From Streptomyces sp. NBC_00483 (GTDB lineage: Bacteria; Actinomycetota; Actinomycetes; Streptomycetales; Streptomycetaceae), in NCBI RefSeq assembly GCF_036013745.1, contig NZ_CP107880.1, forward strand, positions 1,364,001 through 1,428,000: a stretch of DNA of 64,000 nucleotides, in the 5' to 3' direction. Below are positions 1 to 7,000 of this stretch, piece after piece. The notes under the pieces were generated by a model. It did not search any database, was not told where the DNA came from, and was given only the letters and a program-made list of their open reading frames with translations. The position numbers and the translations under genes are program-made. Within the stretch, counting starts at the first letter, position 1; every line of letters begins with the position of its first letter.

Positions 1-828
1 ATCAAGAAGGTAGTGAGCGCGGGCCGTAAGGGCTGCAAGTGCTTCCTGGCCGGCACCGGCGTCCTCATGGCCGACGGCAACAGCAAGAACATCGAGGACG
101 TCGAACTCGGCGACAAGGTCATCGCCACCGACCCGAAGACCGGCAAGACCAGTGAACGAGAAGTCACTGCGACCATCATCACCGACAGCGACAAGCAATT
201 CACCGACCTGACGCTCTCGACCGATGACGGCACCGAGCACCTGACGGCCACACATGAGCACCCCTTCTGGTCGGTGTCCCAGCACAAATGGATACCTGCC
301 GGCAAGCTCAAGCCCGGCATGACCCTGCGCACCAACACCGGCCGCACCGTCGAGGTCACCGCAACCCACCACCACGAGGACCGCGTACGCACCTACAACC
401 TCACCGTCGAGGGACAGCACACGTACTATGTGCTGGCGGGGCAGACTCCGATCCTGGTTCATAATTCCAACTGCCCGCTCACTGGCGGGTTCAAGGCGGG
501 TGTCAGTTCGGACGAGATCGCCGACATTAATCGCGGTTTCGGTGGGGAGACGTTGTTGAGCGGTTCGCCAGCAAACACCTTGGCTAACGCCAGTCGCTAT
601 ACCAGCTTCTGGGATAAGTCGGCAGTGGTGATCAGGGATATTGCGGGAAGCCACATGTTCAACAACGGAAATAAGCGAACCGCTCAGGCTACCGTTGAAA
701 AGTTGATGCAACGGAACAGCGTCACGAGCGGCCCCACTTCCGCGGACCTCCGAAGCGTCATCGACAGGGTGGGCAAAGGTCAACTTCATGACGTCAGCGA
801 TATTTCGGCAGCCTTGAGGGGCTACTGA
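1..828 (+). CDS. Polymorphic toxin C-terminus: HINT autoprotease plus Fic/Doc-like toxin domain (5' end off-window)
   Basis: The frame is already open at base 1, so only the C-terminal ~275 residues of a larger secreted toxin are present. A HINT (Hedgehog/intein) module comes first: it starts at the Cys of CFLAGTGVLMADG, has the block-B motif TATHEHPF and ends at ILVHNSN, the usual self-cleavage junction. The tail carries HMFNNGNKRT, which matches the Fic/Doc core HxFx(D/E)GNK/GR, so the released toxin is probably a Fic-fold AMP-transferase or Doc-like kinase. The acidic residue that normally binds Mg in this motif is Asn here, so activity is uncertain. The stop overlaps the next ATG, as expected for a toxin-immunity pair. 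Confidence 0.8.
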   Translation: MKKVVSAGRKGCKCFLAGTGVLMADGNSKNIEDVELGDKVIATDPKTGKTSEREVTATIITDSDKQFTDLTLSTDDGTEHLTATHEHPFWSVSQHKWIPAGKLKPGMTLRTNTGRTVEVTATHHHEDRVRTYNLTVEGQHTYYVLAGQTPILVHNSNCPLTGGFKAGVSSDEIADINRGFGGETLLSGSPANTLANASRYTSFWDKSAVVIRDIAGSHMFNNGNKRTAQATVEKLMQRNSVTSGPTSADLRSVIDRVGKGQLHDVSDISAALRGY

Positions 829-1082
829 TGGGAGCGAAAGAGATGGATATCGAGCCGCTCATGGAGAAGTTGGGCCGCTCCGGCGTCACTGTGATCCTCA
901 AGGTGGATGATGAGAGGATGGCGGAAGGTAAGGAGCCTTGGACGTTGGTAATGTCGGGGCCGGGCCTAGGGGAGCAAGGATTTATCCGTTCCGAATCATC
1001 CAGTCTCAGTGGATGCCTGGAACAAGGATTCACGCGACTGCGCGCCAGGTCCGGCAACTGGGAATGGCTGACTGAAATCTAG
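828..1082 (+). CDS. Probable immunity protein for the upstream Fic-type toxin
   Basis: An 84-residue acidic protein whose ATG overlaps the toxin stop codon (TGATG), so the two are translationally coupled. I recognise no family, and it does not look like Phd, the partner of Doc. Small size, position directly after a HINT-released toxin and a strong terminator just behind it all fit an immunity gene. The function is inferred from position only. A second methionine (MDIEP) six codons in could be the true start. Confidence 0.6.
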   Translation: MGAKEMDIEPLMEKLGRSGVTVILKVDDERMAEGKEPWTLVMSGPGLGEQGFIRSESSSLSGCLEQGFTRLRARSGNWEWLTEI

Positions 1083-1095
1083 TAGCCATCGAAGT

Positions 1096-1136
1096 GAGGC
1101 CCTCCCGAGTGTTTTCGGGAGGGCCTCGTGCCTTTT
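1096..1136 (+). terminator. Rho-independent terminator after the toxin-immunity pair
   Basis: A perfect 13-bp inverted repeat (arms 1096-1108 and 1115-1127, beginning GAGGCCCTCCCGA) with a 6-nt loop, followed by a T-run at 1133-1137. It lies 14 bp after the immunity stop codon and ends that operon. Confidence 0.85.
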
Positions 1137-1137
1137 T

Positions 1138-1425
1138 ACGGCAACGTCAGCGGACGATAGCTGCAGTGGGTGGAGCATCGGTCGGGCTGAGGATATCGAT
1201 GACCTGGCGCTGGAGGCGGAGGCGTACGTGGGCGTGCACCACCGCTCTGGATATAGGGATCAAGTCCCCAGACGGCTCAAGGCGTCGGCCCGCCACCCAC
1301 GTGACTGTCATCGCGACCAACGCGTCTACTGCTCGAACAGACCAGCGGCGTATGTCCCTCAAGGAACGTCGCTATCACCGGATTAGGACTGCTCCCACGC
1401 CGTGATCACACCAGCCACAGCAAGT
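1138..1425. other. Intergenic stretch without a convincing gene
   Basis: About 290 bp between the toxin terminator and the HAD 3' fragment. Open frames on both strands have the unnatural composition of shadows and no ribosome-binding site, and I see no clear repeat or promoter. Confidence 0.4.
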
Positions 1426-1516
1426 TCATTCCACTGAGTCGGAACCCTCCAGCCGGTCAGAAAGCCCCCCCCCAGATGCGAAGGCGAGGATGTCTCGCAC
1501 TGCTTCGCGCAGACTA
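1426..1516 (-). pseudogene. Displaced 3' end of the HAD-phosphatase gene
   Basis: Joining this fragment to position 2521 across one copy of the TA duplication keeps the reading frame. It yields ...HFVSLREAVRDILAF... and runs about 29 codons to a TGA at 1428-1426. The sequence resembles the amphipathic C-terminal helix of phosphoglycolate-phosphatase-like HAD proteins. It is no longer joined to its gene because the IS element lies between. A run of nine C (G on the coding strand) is present near 1466-1474. Confidence 0.65.
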
Positions 1517-1534
1517 GGCACTGTTTCTCGGATC
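1517..1534. repeat. Left terminal inverted repeat of the IS5-family element
   Basis: It reads GGCACTGTTTCTCGGATC and matches the reverse complement of the right end at 16 of 18 positions. The two mismatches are third and fourth from the tip. The outer neighbour is TA. Confidence 0.85.
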
Positions 1535-2464
1535 AGGTGCGGAGCCAGATGATGAGGGTTGCGAGTGTGACGGTGCCGAGGTAGATGTAGGCGCGTTTCT
1601 CGTAGCGGGTGGCGACGGCACGGAACCCCTTGAGGCGGTTGATGGCTCGCTCGACGGTGTTGCGCTTCTTGTAGTGCTCGCTGTCGAATCCGGTGGGCCG
1701 GCCGCCGCCCGACCCGCGATTCTTCCGGTGCCTTCGCTGGTCGACGCGTTCGGGGATGGTGTGTCGGATTCCGCGTCGGCGCAGGTAGCGGCGGTTGTTC
1801 CGGGACGTGTAGGCCTTGTCTGCCAGCACGCTGTCGGGTCGGCTGCGGGGCCGTCCAACCCCTTGGCGGGGCACCGAAATCAGCTCCAGTACCCGCTCGA
1901 GCTGAGGGCCGTCACCGTAGTGTCCGGGTGTCAGGACGAGGGTGAGGGGCCGGCATCGTCCGTCGGCGGCGAGGTGGATTTTGGTGGTGAAGCCGCCGCG
2001 GGAGCGTCCCAGGCATTCGCCGATCTGACCACCTCCTCCAGCCGGACGACCAATTTCCGCAGCACCGGATCGACCCGGTTCGTCCCCGCTGCCGCCCCCT
2101 TTTGAGGCGTGGCGGGTGGAGACTGTTTCCTCGCGCCCGCGGCGTGCTGGTGAGCGCGTACTGCGGTGGAGTCCACCGAGACGTCCCAGTCGATGCGGCC
2201 CTCGGCATCAGCGGCGGCCTGGACGCGAGACAGCAGCATCACCCACGTCCCGTCCGCCGACCAGCGCCGATGCCGCTTGTAGACGGTCTCCCACGGACCG
2301 AACCGCTCGGGCAGGTCCCGCCACTGCACCCCCGTCCGCACCCGGTACAGCACTCCGTTGATCACCCGCCGGTGATCACTCCACCGGCCTCCGCGCGCAC
2401 CACCACGAGGCAGCAACGACTCAAGCCGGTCCCACTCCGCATTCGTCAGATCCCCACGCCCCAT
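1533..2464 (-). CDS. IS5-family DDE transposase, read through a -1 frameshift
   Basis: The first frame (from ATG 2464; GTG 2491 is the alternative) starts MGRGDLTNAEWDRLE and holds the first catalytic Asp in DVSVDSTAVRAHQHAAGA. The second frame holds LADKAYTS and the ERAINRLK...Y/R/E/K signature (RNTVERAINRLKGFRAVA). A slippery heptamer, A AAG GGG at 2102-2096, joins them by a -1 slip and gives one protein of about 310 residues that continues through GRSRGGFTTKIHLAADG. All DDE residues are present and no other stop interrupts the product. It catalyses transposition of its own element. Confidence 0.85.
2096..2102 (-). other. Programmed -1 ribosomal frameshift site in the transposase
   Basis: The heptamer A AAG GGG lies in the correct zero-frame phase (CAA AAG GGG). 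Slipping one base back moves the ribosome exactly into the frame of the C-terminal half. No other position was needed to join the conserved blocks. Programmed -1 slippage is known for IS5-family subgroups. Confidence 0.7.
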
Positions 2465-2491
2465 CCACCCAGACTGGCCCCAACTCCCCAC

Positions 2492-3091
2492 TCACGTAAG
2501 GAGATCCGAGAAACAGCCCCTAACGAAGTGACGATGCACGCCATCAACTGCCGCTGGGGTGTTTACGCCCCACACCGTCATCCCGGCACGCAGCCCGGAC
2601 TGCACCCCGGAAGGGGCATCCTCGATGACCAGACAGTCCTCCGGCCTGGCACCGAGTTGTGCGGCCGCCTGCAGATACGGCACCGGCGACGGCTTGCCTT
2701 CCGTGACGGCGGCCGCATCCACGACAACCTTCGGGACCGGCAAGCCCGTCCGCGCGAAACGTCCGCGTACCCGGTGCTCGTAGTTCGCGGTCACGAGCGC
2801 CCATGCCCCGGGCTCCAAAGCGTTCAGCAGTTCAGAGGCACCGCGGAAGGCCGCATATGAACCGGTGCGAACGTCCTCGTCCTCCAGCTCATGCAGTGCA
2901 GCCAGGCATTCCCGGGCGTCCTGATCCGGAGCAACTTGCGCGAACGTCTCCATCGGCCTCATCCGCAGGGCTACTCGATGGACCTCATCAGAATCGAGTC
3001 CGTACCGCTCCGCCCACGTGCGCCAGACCAGGCGCTGATTGTCCACCGCGTCGATCAACGTGCCATCGACATCAAACAGGACATACCTCAT
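2492..3091 (-). pseudogene. HAD-superfamily phosphatase, C-terminus cut off by IS insertion
   Basis: From ATG 3091 (GTG 3121 possible) the protein begins MRYVLFDVDGTLID, the HAD motif I with the nucleophile DxD. It continues with VTANYEHR (motif II region), a lysine in TEGKPSP (motif III) and CLVIEDAPSGVQSG (motif IV), as in phosphoglycolate/beta-phosphoglucomutase-type enzymes. The native sequence stops at position 2521. The last residues, GCFSDLLT, are encoded by the IS terminal repeat. The enzyme core is complete and only about 29 residues are replaced, so partial activity is conceivable. Confidence 0.8.
2503..2520. repeat. Right terminal inverted repeat of the IS5-family element
   Basis: It reads GATCCGAGAAACAGCCCC and is the partner of 1517-1534. 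The bases just outside are TA (2521-2522), matching TA at 1515-1516, so a 2-bp target duplication is visible. Confidence 0.85.
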
Positions 3092-3177
3092 CGCACCGGG
3101 ACGGTCGGGTTCACTGATCACGCCCCGATCATGCCATCAGGCCCTGAGCAGGCAGTTTGCGGGACAAGCCTTAAAGC

Positions 3178-3955
3178 GTGTTGCACAAGGCTGTGTTCGG
3201 GCAGGCCAGGGCACGTGGGCGCGGTCTTCTGGTCATGATGTGAGGGCGAGGTTGTACATGTGGGCGACGGCCTGGACGGCGTGGTGGAGGCCGTCGCCGT
3301 GCTGTCGGCAGTCGCGGAGGATCTTGTAGTTCTTCATCCGGCCGATCACATGCTCCACCGGGGCACGCACCGTGCGGTGCGCGGCGTTGTCGTCCTCCTC
3401 GCCGGGGAGTAGCGGCCGGCGGGGGCGTTTGCGGTGCGGTACGACCATCCCGCAGTTGAGGTAGGCGCCGTCGCCGAGGACGGTCACACCGTGGCAGTGT
3501 TCGGCCAGCCCGGAGGCGCGCCAGGCGTGGGCATCCGCGGTGGTGCCCGGCACCGGCCGGGCTGTTGCGATCACGAGGCGGGTGTCGGCTTCGACGATGA
3601 CCTGCACGTTCGCCGAGAACCGGTAGTTGCGCGAGGACGAGCCGACGTGCCGGTCGCGGACCGGGATGAGGGTGCCGTCCACGATCCACAGCCGGTCGGT
3701 GGCATCGGCCGGGCGGGAGACGGGCTCCAGCGCCAGCAGCGGGCCGAGCCGCTGGATCACCCGGCACACCGTCGACGAGGAGATGCCGAACAGCGGGCCC
3801 AGCTGCCGCATGGTCAGGTTCGTCCGGTAGTACACCGCGACGATCAGCACCCGCTCGGCCAGTGGCAGACTCCATGGCCGGCCCCGCAGAGTGCCGTTAC
3901 CGCCCCGTTCACGCACCGCCCTCAGCAGCCGCGCAAACTGCGTCACCTGCAACCC
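3178..3955 (-). mobile_element. Second IS5-type element, boundaries approximate
   Basis: It contains the DDE_Tnp_4-like transposase below and abuts an ISL3 transposase fragment that lacks its 5' half. The possible ends share only an 8-bp imperfect inverted motif (GTGTTGCA at 3178-3185; reverse complement of TGCAACCC at 3948-3955), and no target duplication is visible. The limits are therefore tentative. The right junction is fixed mainly by where ISL3-like protein sequence resumes. Confidence 0.45.
3233..3946 (-). CDS. IS5-type DDE transposase (DDE_Tnp_4-like)
   Basis: From GTG 3946 the protein has about 237 residues. It has an HTH (MRQLGPLFGISSSTVCRVI), WIVDGTLIPV with the first Asp, LGDGAYLN with the second, and RAPVEHVIGRMKNYKIL with the catalytic Glu. 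The frame stays open upstream to 4180, but that extension reads across the neighbouring ISL3 gene and looks like a shadow, so the downstream start is preferred. No frameshift is seen. It mobilises its own IS. Confidence 0.75.
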   Translation of the reverse strand: MTQFARLLRAVRERGGNGTLRGRPWSLPLAERVLIVAVYYRTNLTMRQLGPLFGISSSTVCRVIQRLGPLLALEPVSRPADATDRLWIVDGTLIPVRDRHVGSSSRNYRFSANVQVIVEADTRLVIATARPVPGTTADAHAWRASGLAEHCHGVTVLGDGAYLNCGMVVPHRKRPRRPLLPGEEDDNAAHRTVRAPVEHVIGRMKNYKILRDCRQHGDGLHHAVQAVAHMYNLALTS

Positions 3956-4817
3956 CGACCCCGCGGCACACACCACCGCACCGCGCCACCTCGGCGGACG
4001 CACGGCGGCCCGGGTACGCCGCAACCACGCCGAGGTCCACCGGCTGCTGAAGCACGGGATCGCCCTGCGCGCCATCGCCCGCCACCTGGACCTGGACCGC
4101 AACGTGGTCCGCCGCCTCGCCCGCGCGGACGTCTGGCAGCAGGCGGCGCCCACCTGGCCACAGCGCGCCGGGATCCTCACCCCCTACCAGGGGCATCTGC
4201 ACCGCCGGTGGGGCGAGGGCGAGCACAACGTCGTCGCACTGTTTCGCGAAGTGGCCGCGCGCGGCTTCAAGGGCAGTGAGTCCACCGTGCTCCTCTACGC
4301 CACCGACCACCGCGAAGCCCTGGACTCCGGACTGCCCCCGCCCGCACCGGCCCGCAGCGCCTTCGAGGTCTCCCGCCTGCTGATGAGCCGACCGGACCGC
4401 CTGAGCGAAGACCAGCGCGTTTTCGTCAAGGACCTCCTCCAGCGCTGCCCGGAACTGCACACGACCCACCGGCTCATCCGCGCCTTCACGAGCGTCTTCG
4501 ACAAACAGCACCCCGCGCAGCTCAACGCCAGGATCCACCGGGCCCGCACCTGCGGCATCGCTCAACTGGCCAGCTTCGCAGGCGGACTTCTCGACGACCT
4601 CGACGCAGTCACGGCAGCCGTTACCCTGCCCTACAGCTCGGGCGTTGCAGAAGGCAGGATCACGGACCTGAAACTGATCAAGAGGCAGATGTCCGGCCGC
4701 GCGGGCATCCGCCTCCTGCGCAAGCGCGTCCTACTCGTGGCCCACGCCCGCCGCACCCCAGCCCCGGACGTCACCGACGACCCATGGGCGATCAACACTC
4801 ACGAAAATCTTGTATGA
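3956..4817 (+). pseudogene. ISL3-family transposase, C-terminal half only
   Basis: The conserved C-terminal part of ISL3 transposases is recognisable: LLKHGIALRAIARHLDLDR, LLMSRPDRLSEDQ, LPYSSGVAEGRITDLKLIK and GRAGIRLLRKRVLL. The N-terminal zinc-finger/HTH and first catalytic region (about 250 residues in the family) are missing where the IS5-type element abuts. It is probably inactive. A sequence at 4809-4827 ending GAGAGCC resembles an ISL3 right end, but its left partner is gone. Confidence 0.75.
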
Positions 4818-4899
4818 GCCGAGAGCCACACCCGACTCGGTAACCTCCCGCCGCGGCAATTCGATGGCGCGCGCGAACACGTGTGATCACCCTGATCCA

Positions 4900-5493
4900 G
4901 TGACAGAACCCAAGCACCAGATCCGAGCCCTGCACACGGACCGCACGATCACCATCTACCAGGCATACTCACCGGCGATCGGTCTGGCGGCGGCCCGAGA
5001 CAGCCGTTTCCCAACGGAGTGGCAGCGGGACAGGATGACGTGGATCAAGCCGTCCTTCCTGTGGATGATGTACCGCTGCGGGTGGGGCAGCAAGGAAGGC
5101 CAGGAGCATGTCCTCGCAGTCGAGATCACCCGAGAGGGTTTCGAGTGGGCACTGCGACACGCCTGCCTGTCCCACTACGAGCATGGCCTCCACACCGACC
5201 GCGCCACGTGGAAGCGCCAGCTGAAGCGAGCCCCCGCCCGGGCGCAATGGGACCCCGAACGCGACCTGTACCTTCAGCCGCTTCCACACCGATCCCTACA
5301 ACTCGGCCTCACCGGCGAAGCCGCACACCTATATGCCGACGAGTGGATCGTCTCCATAACCGATGTCACACCGCTGGCCCGCGTGATCCACGCCCATGTA
5401 CGAGACGGAGAACTGGGCGTTGCCCGTCAACTCCTGCCGCGTGAAAGTCCCTACCCTGTGAGCGGCGAGAAACTGGCCCACCTACACCGATAG
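4900..5493 (+). CDS. DUF4291 family protein
   Basis: It matches the DUF4291 pattern: IRALHTDRTITIYQAYSP, then MTWIKPSFLWMMYRCGWG and ITREGFEWALRHACLSH. GTG 4900 gives 197 residues beginning VTEPKHQIRALH, the usual N-terminus. ATG 4864 is possible, while ATG 4810 would overlap the ISL3 fragment. The biochemical role is unknown. It lies beside the ISL3 end and faces the leftward operon at 5934, so it stands alone and may have arrived with mobile DNA. Confidence 0.8.
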   Translation: MTEPKHQIRALHTDRTITIYQAYSPAIGLAAARDSRFPTEWQRDRMTWIKPSFLWMMYRCGWGSKEGQEHVLAVEITREGFEWALRHACLSHYEHGLHTDRATWKRQLKRAPARAQWDPERDLYLQPLPHRSLQLGLTGEAAHLYADEWIVSITDVTPLARVIHAHVRDGELGVARQLLPRESPYPVSGEKLAHLHR

Positions 5494-5868
5494 GCCAATA
5501 CCGCCAACTGCAATCACGCCCTTTGGTCACCTGGCGTTTGTGGTACGGGACTTGGGCCGCAGCCGCTGGAACACGGGCGACTGATGGCCGCGGCGCTGCA
5601 CCGTCGATGCGTAGCCGGCCGCTGATGGGGCCCTCCGAGCTCGAGGGTGCCCGCACGAACACGACCCCCGCTTGCATATCCGCGTTCCGCACGAGGAAGG
5701 AAGCCGCGCCTATGCGCTTCGCTCTGCTCATCGAGCGTCCCCTGACCGTCCACTGTCTCATGCGGGGACCCGGACGAGTCCGAGGTGCACCACGCGTAGG
5801 CTCGCGGGTCGTGCCAGGCATCCGACGGGAGCGGTGGTCGGCCAGCCCGATGGGGCGTGGCATGCGAA
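5494..5868. other. Intergenic stretch without a convincing gene
   Basis: About 375 bp between two convergent genes. The open frames here lack plausible codon composition and ribosome-binding sites. Only the hairpin beyond its right edge is a recognisable element. Confidence 0.4.
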
Positions 5869-5900
5869 GAGGGCCGACAGCGTGTGGCTGTTCGGCCCTC
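5869..5900 (-). terminator. Hairpin terminating the MoxR-vWA operon
   Basis: Arms GAGGGCCGACAG (5869-5880) and CTGTTCGGCCCTC (5888-5900) pair with a single bulge. It lies 34 bp past the stop of the last operon gene. The following T-run is weak, so termination efficiency is uncertain. Confidence 0.55.
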
Positions 5901-5933
5901 GTGCGCCCGAAATGAAGAGCTCCCCGCGTCGCC

Positions 5934-6311
5934 TCAGAAAGGCCGGGTGGTGTTGCCGGGGGTGGGCTGCCACAGGTGTACGTATGCCTCTGCCTGCTGC
6001 CACCAGGCGGACAGCCTCGGCCCAGGGCGGACCACGCCATCGGTGTGATTGACGATGACGACCTCGAAGGGGTCGCCGTCCTGGTCGAAGTCGATGCGCG
6101 TGCGGTCGAGTTCACCGTGTTCGTGGTGCAGGGCGTGGAGAGTGAGGGCGATCGCGGTGTTGGTGCGGTCGGTCCTCAGGAGCGTGCCGCTGATGACGAG
6201 TTGAGGGTTCGACGGGGAGGTGGGCGCGTAGAGGCTGTCGCCGATGAGGTACCAGTCGGTGGCCGTGGCGTCGCACATCATGGCGAGGATGTCGCGGTCG
6301 GTGATGCGCAT
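5934..6311 (-). CDS. Hypothetical protein, last gene of the MoxR-vWA operon
   Basis: A 125-residue acidic protein with no family I can name. It starts MRITDRDILAMMCDATATDWYL and has a Trp-rich end (AWWQQAEAYVHLWQPTPGN). Composition and third-position GC are those of a real gene. It follows the 157-aa gene on the same strand across a hairpin-bearing gap, so it is probably co-transcribed. No signal peptide or membrane segment is seen, and it may be an accessory to the ATPase/vWA pair. Confidence 0.7.
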   Translation of the reverse strand: MRITDRDILAMMCDATATDWYLIGDSLYAPTSPSNPQLVISGTLLRTDRTNTAIALTLHALHHEHGELDRTRIDFDQDGDPFEVVIVNHTDGVVRPGPRLSAWWQQAEAYVHLWQPTPGNTTRPF

Positions 6312-6389
6312 GGTGGTGTCTCTCCTTGTGTCCTGGCGGGGTGAGGTGCGGGTGGCCGGAGTTGGTGTGGTGTGTTCGCGGGTCCGGGT

Positions 6390-6421
6390 GGCGGGCGCGG
6401 TGTGTCGGTGCCGCGCCCGCC
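6390..6421 (-). terminator. GC-rich intercistronic hairpin (third in the operon)
   Basis: A perfect 11-bp stem (GGCGGGCGCGG at 6390-6400 with CCGCGCCCGCC at 6411-6421) and a 10-nt loop, 10 bp after the stop of the 157-aa gene. There is no T-run, so it may act as a transcript-stabilising or attenuating element and not as a full terminator. Confidence 0.6.
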
Positions 6422-6431
6422 GTGGGGTGTG

Positions 6432-6905
6432 TCAGGTGCAGGGGCCGAAGCGGCAGGTGTTGGTGTGTGCGGGGTCGTCGTCGAAGGTGGGTGGCAGGGC
6501 GTTCTGGCGGTCGCAGTCTTCGCGGGTGAGGGTGCGGGTGAGGTGGGTGCCGAGGTCGGCGAGGTGGCGGATCTCGGCGAGCGGGACCGGGGCGGCGCAT
6601 TCGGGGCAGGGGCCGAGGAGTTCGAAGGCGTCCTCGTCGTAGAGAGGGAAGCGGGCCAAGAAGGTGTACGTGTCTCCGGACTCGGGGCAGGTGGCGGTCG
6701 CGAGGACCGGCTCGCCGATCGCGGTGCGGCGGCGCAGGTGGTCGGGGGTGGTGGTGATCTGGTCGAGGGGTAGGCCGAGGGCGGCGGCGAGGCGGACGGC
6801 GGTGCGGGCGTGTTCGCGGCCCTGGTACTGGCCGTGGGGGCTGAGGGCGGTGTGGTGGCGGATGTAGACGGCGGCGGCCTGGGCGCGTTCGGCGATGCTG
6901 GTCAT
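6432..6905 (-). CDS. Hypothetical protein with zinc-ribbon-like cysteines
   Basis: A 157-residue protein starting at ATG 6905, with GGAG about 11 bp upstream. The frame stays open further upstream but only as a shadow of the vWA gene. It starts MTSIAERAQAAAVYIRHHT. Cysteines at about residues 73, 100 and 103 (ATCPESGD, GPCPECAAP) and at 131, 151 and 156 (CRFGPCT) suggest metal binding, though the spacing is not a standard ribbon. The family is unknown. It lies between the vWA gene and the 125-aa gene in the same operon. Confidence 0.75.
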   Translation of the reverse strand: MTSIAERAQAAAVYIRHHTALSPHGQYQGREHARTAVRLAAALGLPLDQITTTPDHLRRRTAIGEPVLATATCPESGDTYTFLARFPLYDEDAFELLGPCPECAAPVPLAEIRHLADLGTHLTRTLTREDCDRQNALPPTFDDDPAHTNTCRFGPCT

Positions 6906-6961
6906 GTCGGGTTCTCCGTTCGGTGCGGTGCAGGTTGGTGTGTTGCTCGGTTGGGGGTGGG

Positions 6962-6994
6962 GCCCGGCGGGGCGCGTGGTGTGTCCCGCCGGGC
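6962..6994 (-). terminator. GC-rich intercistronic hairpin (second in the operon)
   Basis: A perfect 10-bp stem (GCCCGGCGGG at 6962-6971 with CCCGCCGGGC at 6985-6994) and a 13-nt loop, 7 bp after the vWA stop codon. No T-run follows. The base context around the stop (TGACACACC on the coding strand) is shared with the 157-aa gene. Confidence 0.6.
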
Positions 6995-7000
6995 GGTGTG

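Larger units (their letters stand above)
1517..2520 (-). mobile_element. IS5-family insertion sequence (IS427-like group), apparently complete
   Basis: A ~1004-bp element bounded by 18-bp terminal inverted repeats (1517-1534 and 2503-2520; 16 of 18 match) and flanked on both sides by TA, the expected target duplication. It carries one transposase split over two frames with an intact DDE triad, so it may still be active. It has interrupted a HAD-phosphatase gene on the same strand. The group assignment comes from the frameshifted organisation and the TA target. Confidence 0.88.
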
